DNA of 64,000 bases from Candidatus Kuenenia stuttgartensis (GTDB taxonomy: Bacteria > Planctomycetota > Planctomycetia > Planctomycetales > Planctomycetaceae), in contig CAMDPK010000010.1 of the NCBI GenBank assembly GCA_945904015.1, forward strand, positions 17,545 to 81,544. The letters run 5' to 3'. The notes beneath the pieces were generated by a model. That model was not told the DNA's origin and made no database searches. It saw only the letters and a list, made by a program, of their open reading frames with translations. The number at the start of each line of letters is the position of its first letter. Position 1 is the stretch's first letter. Below are positions 52,404 to 60,220 of the stretch, piece by piece. The translations under genes were made by a program, and so were the position numbers.

Positions 52404-55064
52404 TTAGTGGTTGAATGCAAACTCGGTGGAGTTGAAGAGTCCCCACAGGATGTCGCCGTAAACCATCAACGGAACATTTCCGGCTTGGCGGGCGCGGGCT
52501 TCGGCGAGTTGTTTTTCGGTGGTCGTGATTTGCTTTTCGAGGTTGCCGAGAGCCTCGGCTTCTTGGCCTTCGTCTTTCAGCTTTTCGTATTCGGCTTTGT
52601 AGCCTTTGAGTTGGTCTTCGAGCCGGCGATAGGCTTGGTCGATTTGTGCTCGCAGGCCGGCGAGTTTGTCCACGCGCGTCGGATCATCGAGCTCCTGATT
52701 GATGAGTTCGACCAACTTCGTGGTCTCGTCGGCGGTCGGCTTGCGGGACAGGGCGAGGATGTAAAGCTCTTCGACGATTTTCGCCGGTGGTTGCTTCGCG
52801 GCCAGCAGTGACGGGATCAAGCGGCTGCCGGCGACCTTGAGCGTGATCGTGTCGCCGTTGACGAGGTGCAGGGCTTGCGAGAGGTTCGCCTCCTTGTTGA
52901 CCTCGCACGAGCAGGCCGATTCGCGTGGGGCTCGGCCGAACGTTGTGAGGAAGAAGTTCGTCACGTTGCCGGCGTAGAGTTGGACGGCTCGCGTGCCTTG
53001 CGGCGACGATTGGAAGCGGTCTTCGGTGCCGGTGATCCGCGTGATCGTGTCGAGCAGCACTTCAGCTTGCAGGCGGCGGACGTAGCTGTGCGAGAAATAC
53101 GCTTCGTCGAGCTCGTTAGTCTGGTTCGTCGCGGGAGAGAGTTGATACGTCCGCGAGTTGCAGATATCGCGAATCAGTTTCTTCTTATCGAAGCCGTATT
53201 CGGCCAACTTCACTCCGAGAGCTTCGAGCAGTTCCTTGTTGCTGGGCGGGTTGCTGATGCGGACGTCATCGACCGGCTCGACGATGCCTCGGCCGAAGAA
53301 GTGTGACCAGATGATGTTGGACATCGTCTGAGCGAACGCGGCGTTGTCGGCCGAGGTCAGCCACTTGGCCAGCGAGACGCGCGGGTCTTGCCCCTCGACG
53401 TCGGGAGCATTACCGCCGAGGAATTTCGGCTTCATGCGGCGGCCGTTGACCGGGTGCTCGACCGTGTTGTTCGCGTTGTTGTTGAAGACAACAACCTCGC
53501 GACCCTCGACGCCGCGCTTCATGTTCACGCCGGCAAAGAAGCTGGCAAATCCGTAGTAATCATCCAGCGTCCAACGGTCGAACGGGTGGTTGTGGCACTG
53601 AGAACATTGAATGCGGGTGCCGAGAAACGTCTGCGCGAAATCTTCGGCGGTCTTCTGCGGAGTGAGCCGTTCTGAGGCGGTGTAGAGGTTCGACGTCGGC
53701 TGCTTGATGTTGCTGCCGTTGCCGACGACCAGCTCCGCAACAAACTCGTTGAGCGGCCGATTCACCGCCATCTGGTCGTGAATCCAGCCGGCATACGACC
53801 ACATCGCCTTCGCGTCGCGACCGTACTGCGGTTGATTGTTGACGGCTCGAACGCGGAGCAGTTCGCCCCACTTCATCGCCCACAAGTCGACGAATTCTTC
53901 GCGGTCGAGCAGTTGGTCGATCAGCTTCGCTCGTTTGTCTTTGTCCGTGTCGGCGACAAAGCGGTCGTATTCCTCGCGCGTCGGCGGTAGGCCGATCAGA
54001 TCGAGCGAGACTCGCCGCAGGAATGTTTCGTCATTGCACAGCTCTGACGGAGCCAGATGCAGCTTCTTGAGCTTGTCGAACACGAGCGTGTCGACGAAGT
54101 TCGTTTCGGAGGTGTTCGGCCAGACGAACTTGTCGTCAGTCGGGAGGACAAGGACTTCGCCACCGACCGTGAACTTGTTGAATCGCGCGAACACGAACGC
54201 TCCGCCGCGATTGTTGCCTTTCGCGATGCCGTCCTTGTCGATGCTGACGACCGCGTCGTTGTTGGTCATGAACAATGCCAGCTTCGTGACGTCGCGCACC
54301 GAACCGTCGGAATACCGCGCCATCACGACGGTCTTTTGCGTTTGATCTTTGCCCGCAAAAACAGTCTTTGACGGCAGCAACTCAATGCCTAGCGGTTCCG
54401 GCGTGTCCCCTTTGTCATCGGGCGCACCCGCTTCGATCCAGCGGAGCATGGTCCGATAGTCGTCGCTGTCCGCGGTGAAGACCTGGCCGCCGGTGTGATC
54501 GACCTCGCCGGTCGCTTTCTCCAGCACCAGGCTCTTTTCCGGCACCGCGACATCAATTCGCCGCCCGACCAACTGCCGCGTGAGTTTGTAGTAGTCGCCA
54601 GCCGGGTCGTACCCGAACAGCGACAGATGGAACCCATCCTTGCCGCGAGCCGCTCCGTGACAGCTTCCGGTGTTGCATCCGGACTTCATGAAGATCGGCA
54701 TTACGTCCAGCCGAAAGCTGACGTCGCGTGAAGTCGTCGCCTCTTTGACCGTGACCGGCACCTCCGCCTTGAGTTGCCCCAACTCGACAAGCAACTTCGT
54801 CTCGCCATCGGCTTTTGGCTTGAGCGTCTGTCCGTCGAGACCGACCACCTTCGGATCGGCGACACGAACCTTCACCGCCCCGGTCACATCCCGCGTGATG
54901 CCTTGGTCATTCACGACCTGCACCGCAATCGTTAGCCGGTCGCCTTGTCCTCGCAGCGAAATCTCCGACGGGAAAACTTTCAGTTGCGTGCCGGCATCGG
55001 CGAGGCAAACCGAGGATGTCGCCAACATCGTCAGGCAGACCAAAGACAGCATTCGCAATTTCAT
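52404..55064 (-). CDS. Planctomycete DUF1549/DUF1553 protein with Ig-like and heme motifs
   Basis: An 886-residue secreted protein (signal peptide 1-22). Residues about 25-110 resemble a bacterial Ig-like (Big2) domain (SLRGQGDRLTIAVQVV, TVKEA). Next comes a heme-type motif CNTGSCHGAARGK (about 132-144), a DUF1549 domain (about 320-510, with CSQCHNHPFDRWT near its end as a second CxxCH), then DUF1553 (about 565-790, including WSHFFGRGIVEPVDDVR and FGRAPRESACSCEV). The C-terminal 80 residues are a predicted coiled coil. It belongs to a different subtype from the copy at 43526. The cytochrome/WD40 gene follows 128 bp downstream. Confidence 0.92.
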   Translation of the reverse strand: MKLRMLSLVCLTMLATSSVCLADAGTQLKVFPSEISLRGQGDRLTIAVQVVNDQGITRDVTGAVKVRVADPKVVGLDGQTLKPKADGETKLLVELGQLKAEVPVTVKEATTSRDVSFRLDVMPIFMKSGCNTGSCHGAARGKDGFHLSLFGYDPAGDYYKLTRQLVGRRIDVAVPEKSLVLEKATGEVDHTGGQVFTADSDDYRTMLRWIEAGAPDDKGDTPEPLGIELLPSKTVFAGKDQTQKTVVMARYSDGSVRDVTKLALFMTNNDAVVSIDKDGIAKGNNRGGAFVFARFNKFTVGGEVLVLPTDDKFVWPNTSETNFVDTLVFDKLKKLHLAPSELCNDETFLRRVSLDLIGLPPTREEYDRFVADTDKDKRAKLIDQLLDREEFVDLWAMKWGELLRVRAVNNQPQYGRDAKAMWSYAGWIHDQMAVNRPLNEFVAELVVGNGSNIKQPTSNLYTASERLTPQKTAEDFAQTFLGTRIQCSQCHNHPFDRWTLDDYYGFASFFAGVNMKRGVEGREVVVFNNNANNTVEHPVNGRRMKPKFLGGNAPDVEGQDPRVSLAKWLTSADNAAFAQTMSNIIWSHFFGRGIVEPVDDVRISNPPSNKELLEALGVKLAEYGFDKKKLIRDICNSRTYQLSPATNQTNELDEAYFSHSYVRRLQAEVLLDTITRITGTEDRFQSSPQGTRAVQLYAGNVTNFFLTTFGRAPRESACSCEVNKEANLSQALHLVNGDTITLKVAGSRLIPSLLAAKQPPAKIVEELYILALSRKPTADETTKLVELINQELDDPTRVDKLAGLRAQIDQAYRRLEDQLKGYKAEYEKLKDEGQEAEALGNLEKQITTTEKQLAEARARQAGNVPLMVYGDILWGLFNSTEFAFNH

Positions 55065-55161
55065 GGGATGACCTTTTCAATCTGAGCAGGCGTTCGACAC
55101 ATCGAGAACTTCACCGTCCGGAGACTCATGCCCACCGGCTCGCCTGTGTTACTTGGTTTCT

Positions 55162-55629
55162 TCAAGAGCCTTCTGGTTTCATCGCGGCCAGTCGGCGTTC
55201 AATTTCTTCGTGGCTGACATCTTCGACGTGGGTGGCGATGGTCCATTTGTGGCCGAACGGGTCTGTCACTGTGCCGGAACGGTCGCCATAGAACTGATTC
55301 TGCACCGGCCGAAGCTCTTTGGCCCCGGCGGTGATCGCGCGAGCGAAGATTTCGTCCACGTTGGCAAGGTAGAGCATCAAGCCAACCGGCGAGCCGCCAA
55401 TCGTCGTCGGACTGAGTGCGTCCATGTCCGGGAATTCGTCCGCCAGCATGATGATCGAGTCGCCGATCTTGATTTCGGCGTGCATGAGCACACCATTCGG
55501 ACCTGGCACCCGCATCAACTCGGTCGCGCCGAAGACTCGCTTGTAGAACTCAATCGCCTCGGCCGCGCCTTTGACAATCAAGTACGGCGTCGCGGTGTGA
55601 TAGCCATCGGGAATCGGTTTGACGGACAT
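55162..55629 (-). CDS. VOC family protein (PhnB-like)
   Basis: 155 residues from the ATG at 55629. One VOC domain in the PhnB/glyoxalase group: IPDGYHTATPYLIVKGAAEA (about 5-24), EFYKRVFGATELMRVPGPNG, IKIGDSIIMLADEFPDM, and the end QFYGDRSGTVTDPFGHKWTI (about 116-135). Metal ligands are not certain. It sits inside the five-gene DUF1501/PPC/DUF1549 run, but is unrelated in type to its neighbours and is flanked on its upstream side by a GTAG-headed repeat, so it may be a later insertion into the cluster. Confidence 0.85.
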   Translation of the reverse strand: MSVKPIPDGYHTATPYLIVKGAAEAIEFYKRVFGATELMRVPGPNGVLMHAEIKIGDSIIMLADEFPDMDALSPTTIGGSPVGLMLYLANVDEIFARAITAGAKELRPVQNQFYGDRSGTVTDPFGHKWTIATHVEDVSHEEIERRLAAMKPEGS

Positions 55630-55642
55630 GGTGTGTTCCAAT

Positions 55643-55766
55643 GTAGCCGTCTCGCTCCGTGAGACGATTGCCGAACAAGGTTCGAGTTTGATCGCGCGGC
55701 CGACCTCCAAAAAACAAAGACGTCTGCTCCGCGCTCGGCCTTCGTCTCGCGGAGCGAGACGGCTAC
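55643..55766. repeat. GTAG-headed inverted repeat pair supplying a stop codon
   Basis: Arms 55643-55666 and 55743-55766 with one mismatch in 24 bp; each is GTAG plus a CGTCTCG-CTCC-hairpin. The right arm's GTAG (minus strand) contains the TAG stop of the PPC gene (55763-55765). The spacer is unusually long (76 bp). Confidence 0.88.
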
Positions 55767-58255
55767 TTCATGGCTGCTTTGACGCCCCGCTCAGCATCGA
55801 TGCGGAGCGTGCCGTAGCCGCTGAGTTGGCGGACGGCTTGGCCCTCTTCGGTGACGGTCAGGTCGAGCGTGATGCCTTGGTAGCCGCCGGTGAGGCATTC
55901 GTCGGTGGCTTTCAGAGTGAACGTGACTTCTTTGTCTTCGGCGGTGATCTCGCGGAACGGCTCGACGAGTTCGACGCCGCGCGGCAGACGAGCCAGCGTC
56001 GCCTTGGCTTTGCCCTCGAACGGCTTTAGGTGGTTGAGCTTCACGGTGAGATTCGCGGTCTTGCCTCGCTCGATCGACGCGCGGGCGAACTTGGCGTCGA
56101 TGTGCGGTTCAGCCACGAGCAACTTGAACGCCTTCGTCGAGACATAGGTTCGGTTGGCTCCGTCGCGATACGCCGGGCGTTGAGCACCACTGACGGCCGA
56201 AAGCGTCACTTGGTACGAGCCGGCAGTCGCGTTGCGAGCAGCACCGAGCAAGTATTCGCCTTCCGGCTTCTCGGTACGAATTGTGATCGGCGTGCCGGTC
56301 GAGACTCCATTGGGCTTCCACTCCATCGCCACGCTGACCGGTTCGTCAAAACCCTCCGCACGGACGATCTTAAACTTCAAAGAAATCTCGCCGTTCTGCA
56401 CAAGCGCGGACTTCGGCTCCTCGACTTCGATGGAGAACGGAGACGGCTCGGTGACCGCGATGGCCAGTTTTTCAAACGTGTTGAAGACGTAGTAGTCGTT
56501 GTTGCCCGACGCGCTCATTGGGATGGATTGGCGGAAGCCGGAGACCAGTGACGCTCCTTCTTTGGCTTCGACGGGCCGAGCGACGATCTCGATGAACTTG
56601 CCTTGCAGCTTGGCATCGGGAGCCGCTTCAAAGACGACGGGAACTCGCGGCATCGCGGGAGTGACTCGCGGAGCGTGCATCGTCACCCCTTCGGGGAGGC
56701 CGAGCGCGACCAATTCGAGTTCTCCGTTGAACGGGCGGTTCGAGTTGATGATCGACAGTTGCGTGTTGTAGCGCCCGCCGCTCGGCACGCTGATCGACTG
56801 CCGCGACTGCGGTTGGAAGGCGGCCTCGCCGTCTTGCGGGATGTAGACGTAGACGGCGTCGATCTCCGGTGAGATTTCGACGCGATAGACGAAGTCCGCT
56901 CCACCGTTGCCACGGTCGTCTTCGACGCCGAGCACATATTCACCGTCGGCTGCCGCGGTGAAATCGAGGAACGGATCGAGCGTGTCGCGATTCATGCCGC
57001 CGAACGGCGGATAGCCGAGCTGATTCGGTCGCGAGTCGGTCGCTCGTTGCGGGTTCCCTTTTGCACCGACTTGCTTGATCCAAATTGTCGGATCGAGCGG
57101 CGAGCCGAGAGCGTTCGCGAGGCAATGCACTTTGAATCGCTCACCCTTCTTGGCGGTAAAGCGGAAGCAATCGACGTCGCCCGACTTCTCGATGATGCCA
57201 TTGAACGCGATCGGCAGACTCGTGGCTGATTGCGATTTGATCGCGTCTTCCGAGTCATTCGGTTCGGCTTCCAGCACGTTGTCGAACGGCGAGACTCGCA
57301 GAGTGTTCGGCGTCGGTGTGGGAACGTTCGATTCCGCATCGACCGCGACGAATCGAAACTCGCGAGATGACTCTGTCGCCGGCAATGTCACAGCCTGCGA
57401 CCAGTCGCCCTTCGGATCACCGAGCACTCGCACGGACAGTTCTTTTCCAGCAGGACCACCGGCCGGATACAGACCAGTTGGCCGAGCGAACGTGCCGACG
57501 TGCAACCGGTAGACATCGTTGGCCGCCGAGTAGGTCGTGTGCCGCACTTCGACGAAATACGCTCCATCCTTCGGCGCGATCAGCGATACGACCGGGTCTT
57601 GCAGGAACAGCGCCGAATCATCCGCCGCGATCAACCGCTTGCCATCGGCATCGAGCACTGCGATGTACAGATCCGGAATACCTTGATCGACACCCAACCG
57701 CACCGCTTCGATCTCGGCCGAGAGGCGTTGACCTTGCTTGGCCTCGATGCGGTACAGATCCACGTCGGTCGGTTCGATCATTCGGCCGAGTACACTGCTG
57801 TTGAGCGGCACGGCCTGAGCGGCCTCACGCTTGTCGTTGCGGCCATCTCGCTGCGAGCGTTCGTCCTCTTCAACCGTAGCGAACGGGCCGACACAGAAGC
57901 GTTGATACTCGCTGATCCCCGCCGCCGTGCGCAGCCGTATCCCATGCACGCCGAGCGGACAATCGTCCGCGATCTTGAGCTTCACGCGGATACCGGAACC
58001 AGCTTCGACTCGGCCGCGATATCCACGAATCTCGATGTTCCCTTCGACCGACTCAATCGACTCGACGGTGATGCCCGGCTCGTAGACCAAGACTTCTTCC
58101 GGCTTGTCGAGATACCGGCCTTGAAGCATCACCTCGACCGTCGTGCCTCGCTGTCCACCCGGCGGGACGACGCGAGCCAGACGCGGCGTTCCGGCCTCGG
58201 CGATGAACGCGGAAGCCAGCACAATCAAGCCAGCCAGAAACGAAACTCTTCGCAT
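55763..58255 (-). CDS. Secreted PPC-domain protein
   Basis: An 830-residue exported protein; residues 1-21 are a signal peptide and the ATG at 58255 is preferred to an upstream extension lacking signal character. Two bacterial pre-peptidase C-terminal (PPC) domains are visible: about 150-255 (LGRMIEPTDVDLYRIEAKQG, KDGAYFVEVRHTTYSAANDV) and about 350-460 (FNGIIEKSGDVDCFRFTAKK, DGEYVLGVEDDRGNGG). The rest is beta-rich, with Ig-like repeats in the C-terminal half. The stop codon TAG is provided by the GTAG head of the repeat next door. It lies between DUF1501 (upstream) and VOC/DUF1549 (downstream), the usual planctomycete PPC/DUF1501 association. Confidence 0.85.
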   Translation of the reverse strand: MRRVSFLAGLIVLASAFIAEAGTPRLARVVPPGGQRGTTVEVMLQGRYLDKPEEVLVYEPGITVESIESVEGNIEIRGYRGRVEAGSGIRVKLKIADDCPLGVHGIRLRTAAGISEYQRFCVGPFATVEEDERSQRDGRNDKREAAQAVPLNSSVLGRMIEPTDVDLYRIEAKQGQRLSAEIEAVRLGVDQGIPDLYIAVLDADGKRLIAADDSALFLQDPVVSLIAPKDGAYFVEVRHTTYSAANDVYRLHVGTFARPTGLYPAGGPAGKELSVRVLGDPKGDWSQAVTLPATESSREFRFVAVDAESNVPTPTPNTLRVSPFDNVLEAEPNDSEDAIKSQSATSLPIAFNGIIEKSGDVDCFRFTAKKGERFKVHCLANALGSPLDPTIWIKQVGAKGNPQRATDSRPNQLGYPPFGGMNRDTLDPFLDFTAAADGEYVLGVEDDRGNGGADFVYRVEISPEIDAVYVYIPQDGEAAFQPQSRQSISVPSGGRYNTQLSIINSNRPFNGELELVALGLPEGVTMHAPRVTPAMPRVPVVFEAAPDAKLQGKFIEIVARPVEAKEGASLVSGFRQSIPMSASGNNDYYVFNTFEKLAIAVTEPSPFSIEVEEPKSALVQNGEISLKFKIVRAEGFDEPVSVAMEWKPNGVSTGTPITIRTEKPEGEYLLGAARNATAGSYQVTLSAVSGAQRPAYRDGANRTYVSTKAFKLLVAEPHIDAKFARASIERGKTANLTVKLNHLKPFEGKAKATLARLPRGVELVEPFREITAEDKEVTFTLKATDECLTGGYQGITLDLTVTEEGQAVRQLSGYGTLRIDAERGVKAAMK

Positions 58256-58299
58256 GGCGATGTCCTTGAATCGAAGCCAAAAAACGCAGGTGAAAAGCA

Positions 58300-58384
58300 T
58301 CTGACGCAAAGCCGTGGAGTCGCAAGACTCGCAAAGGATGTTTGTCCTTTCCGTTTCTTGGCGTCTCCGCGACTTTGCGTCAGA
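58300..58384. repeat. CGCAAAG-type inverted repeat, copy 3
   Basis: TCTGACGCAAAG...GCAAAGGA (58300-58338) mirrored by TCCTTTCC...CTTTGCGTCAGA (58345-58384), with a few mismatches. It lies between the DUF1501 and PPC genes. Confidence 0.8.
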
Positions 58385-58397
58385 AACGGATCCGAGA

Positions 58398-59738
58398 TTA
58401 GCTGACCAATTCCTTGAGCACTTCGCCGCCGTCAATGATTTCGATCGGACGAGCACCAGGGGCCATCAATTCTTTGTCGGCGTTGATGCCGATTTGCTGG
58501 TAAACCGTCGTGAGCACATCCTCGATGCGGACCGGATTCTCTTCCGGCTCGCTGGCGGTGCTGTTCGACGAGCCGTACACGAGGCCGCGTTGCAAGCCGC
58601 CACCGGCCATCGCGACGGAGTAGACTCGCGGGAAGTGATCGCGGCCAGCGGTCGCGTTGATCTTCGGCGTGCGGCCGAACTCACTGGTGACGAGCACCAA
58701 CGTGCTGTCGAGCATACCGCGTTCGTCGAGATCGCTGATCAGACCGGCCAACGCTTGGTCGAGCGTCGGGGCTTGACGACGCATCGCGTTCTCGATGCCG
58801 GCATGATGGTCCCAGCCGCCGTAGCTGACGGTCGTGAATCGCACGCCCGCTTCGATCAAACGGCGAGCCAGCAGGAATCGCATTCCGGCTTCGTTGTTGC
58901 CGTACTTGGCTTTCGTGGCTTCGGTCTCTTTCGAGATATCGAACGCTTCGCGAGCGGCGGGCGACGAGATCATCGCGTAGGCTCGTTCGTAGAACTTGTC
59001 CATCGCGCCGAGCGCCTCGGCCTTGCTGGCGATCTTGCGGAAGTGTTCATCGACCGTCTCACGAATGCGCTGTCGCTTGTAGAAGCGGTAGTCATCGACA
59101 CCGGCCGGCAACATCAGATCTTTGACTTGATAGCCTTGCCGGCCCGGATCGCTGCCGATACCGAACGGGCCGAACTGCGAGCCAAGATAACCGGTGCCGG
59201 CGTACTCGGTGGCGTTCGGAACGGCGACATACGGCGGCAGGTTCTGCTTCGAGCCGAGTTCGTGCGACACGACCGAACCGATGGCGGGATGCTCGATGGC
59301 CGGACTCTTGCGGTAGCCGGTGAACATCGCGTAGCTGGCTCGGCCGTGATCGGCTTCTTTGCCGGCGATCGAGCGGATGATCGTCATCTTGTCGGCGATC
59401 TTCGCGCAGTTGGCGAAGTTTTCGTTGAGCACGACTCCGCGGACGTTGGTTTTCGCCACGCCGAACGGACCGCGATATTCCAGCGGAGCTTCCGGCTTCG
59501 GATCCCACGACTCTTGATGAGCCATTCCACCGGGCAACACGATCTGAATCACGCCCTTCGCTTGGCCTTCTTTGCTCTCGTAGAACTTCTGCTCCGCTCG
59601 AGCTTCCAGTCGAAAGAAGTCGCCGAGCGTCAGCCCCAACGCTCCGCAGACGCCAACTCGCAGGAAGTCACGGCGGCCGGGCTTGGCAAAGTGAGCGGGG
59701 TCTTCGGTCCAGGTGACGATGTCTTTGGTCGAGGTCAT
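58398..59738 (-). CDS. DUF1501 family secreted protein
   Basis: A 446-residue exported protein from the ATG at 59738 (AAAGGA site); a frame to 59804 adds residues without signal features. The leader PGRRDFLRVGVCGALGLTLG (about 20-39) is twin-arginine-like. Core blocks: VLPGGMAHQESWDPKPEAPL (about 67-86), IADKMTIIRSIAGKEADHGR, RFLLARRLIEAGVRFTTVSY, SEFGRTPKINATAGRDHFPR and MAGGGLQRGLVYGSSNST. First gene of the minus-strand run that continues with PPC, VOC, DUF1549/1553 and cytochrome/WD40 genes. Like the copies at 15262 and 21693 it has the TPKIN/TPTIN type of loop. Confidence 0.9.
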   Translation of the reverse strand: MTSTKDIVTWTEDPAHFAKPGRRDFLRVGVCGALGLTLGDFFRLEARAEQKFYESKEGQAKGVIQIVLPGGMAHQESWDPKPEAPLEYRGPFGVAKTNVRGVVLNENFANCAKIADKMTIIRSIAGKEADHGRASYAMFTGYRKSPAIEHPAIGSVVSHELGSKQNLPPYVAVPNATEYAGTGYLGSQFGPFGIGSDPGRQGYQVKDLMLPAGVDDYRFYKRQRIRETVDEHFRKIASKAEALGAMDKFYERAYAMISSPAAREAFDISKETEATKAKYGNNEAGMRFLLARRLIEAGVRFTTVSYGGWDHHAGIENAMRRQAPTLDQALAGLISDLDERGMLDSTLVLVTSEFGRTPKINATAGRDHFPRVYSVAMAGGGLQRGLVYGSSNSTASEPEENPVRIEDVLTTVYQQIGINADKELMAPGARPIEIIDGGEVLKELVS

Positions 59739-60043
59739 CGAGTCGTCCTTTTCGGAGTTGAGGAAGGAGTTCGGAGTCTTTGAGGGAAAGTTTGCGGAAG
59801 CCATTCATCAGCCCGACCCAAGCGACGGGGAACGGACTGTGGAAACTCAAATGCGGAATCTGGAAGGCGTTCGGGCGGGCGAAACTGAGGGAAAGCGTAA
59901 CGAGCGCTCCCTCACATCGGCAAGAATCTCTTGGAAAAAGCAGTCGGTTCGGCGGGGGCGATTGGCTGGGATCGAGGCAGCCGAAGACGACGATCCGTAG
60001 AGCACTTTTATTCTCTGACAGATCCTCTCGATGACTCAAAAAG

Positions 60044-60107
60044 GTAGCCAAGCTCGCCAGAGCTTGGGGCAATTGACGGCATCCCAAGCTCTGGCGAGCT
60101 CGGCTAC
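60044..60107. repeat. GTAG-headed inverted repeat pair
   Basis: Arms 60044-60068 and 60083-60107 with one mismatch in 25 bp; each is GTAG plus CCAAGCTC-GCCA-GAGCTTGG. The same GCCA loop and CCA..TGG frame occur in the repeat at 36241, with different stem bases. It lies in the divergent gap before 60221; the rest of that 480-bp gap shows nothing I recognise. Confidence 0.9.
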
Positions 60108-60220
60108 GAAATCCCGAATAATCCCTGCCCGTATGAAGCTCGGTGATCAAACGGCCGGTACAGTCAGGCGAATTTGCCTGACCGATCGGGTTTTCACGTC
60201 TCTGGAATGGAGTGCTTGTC

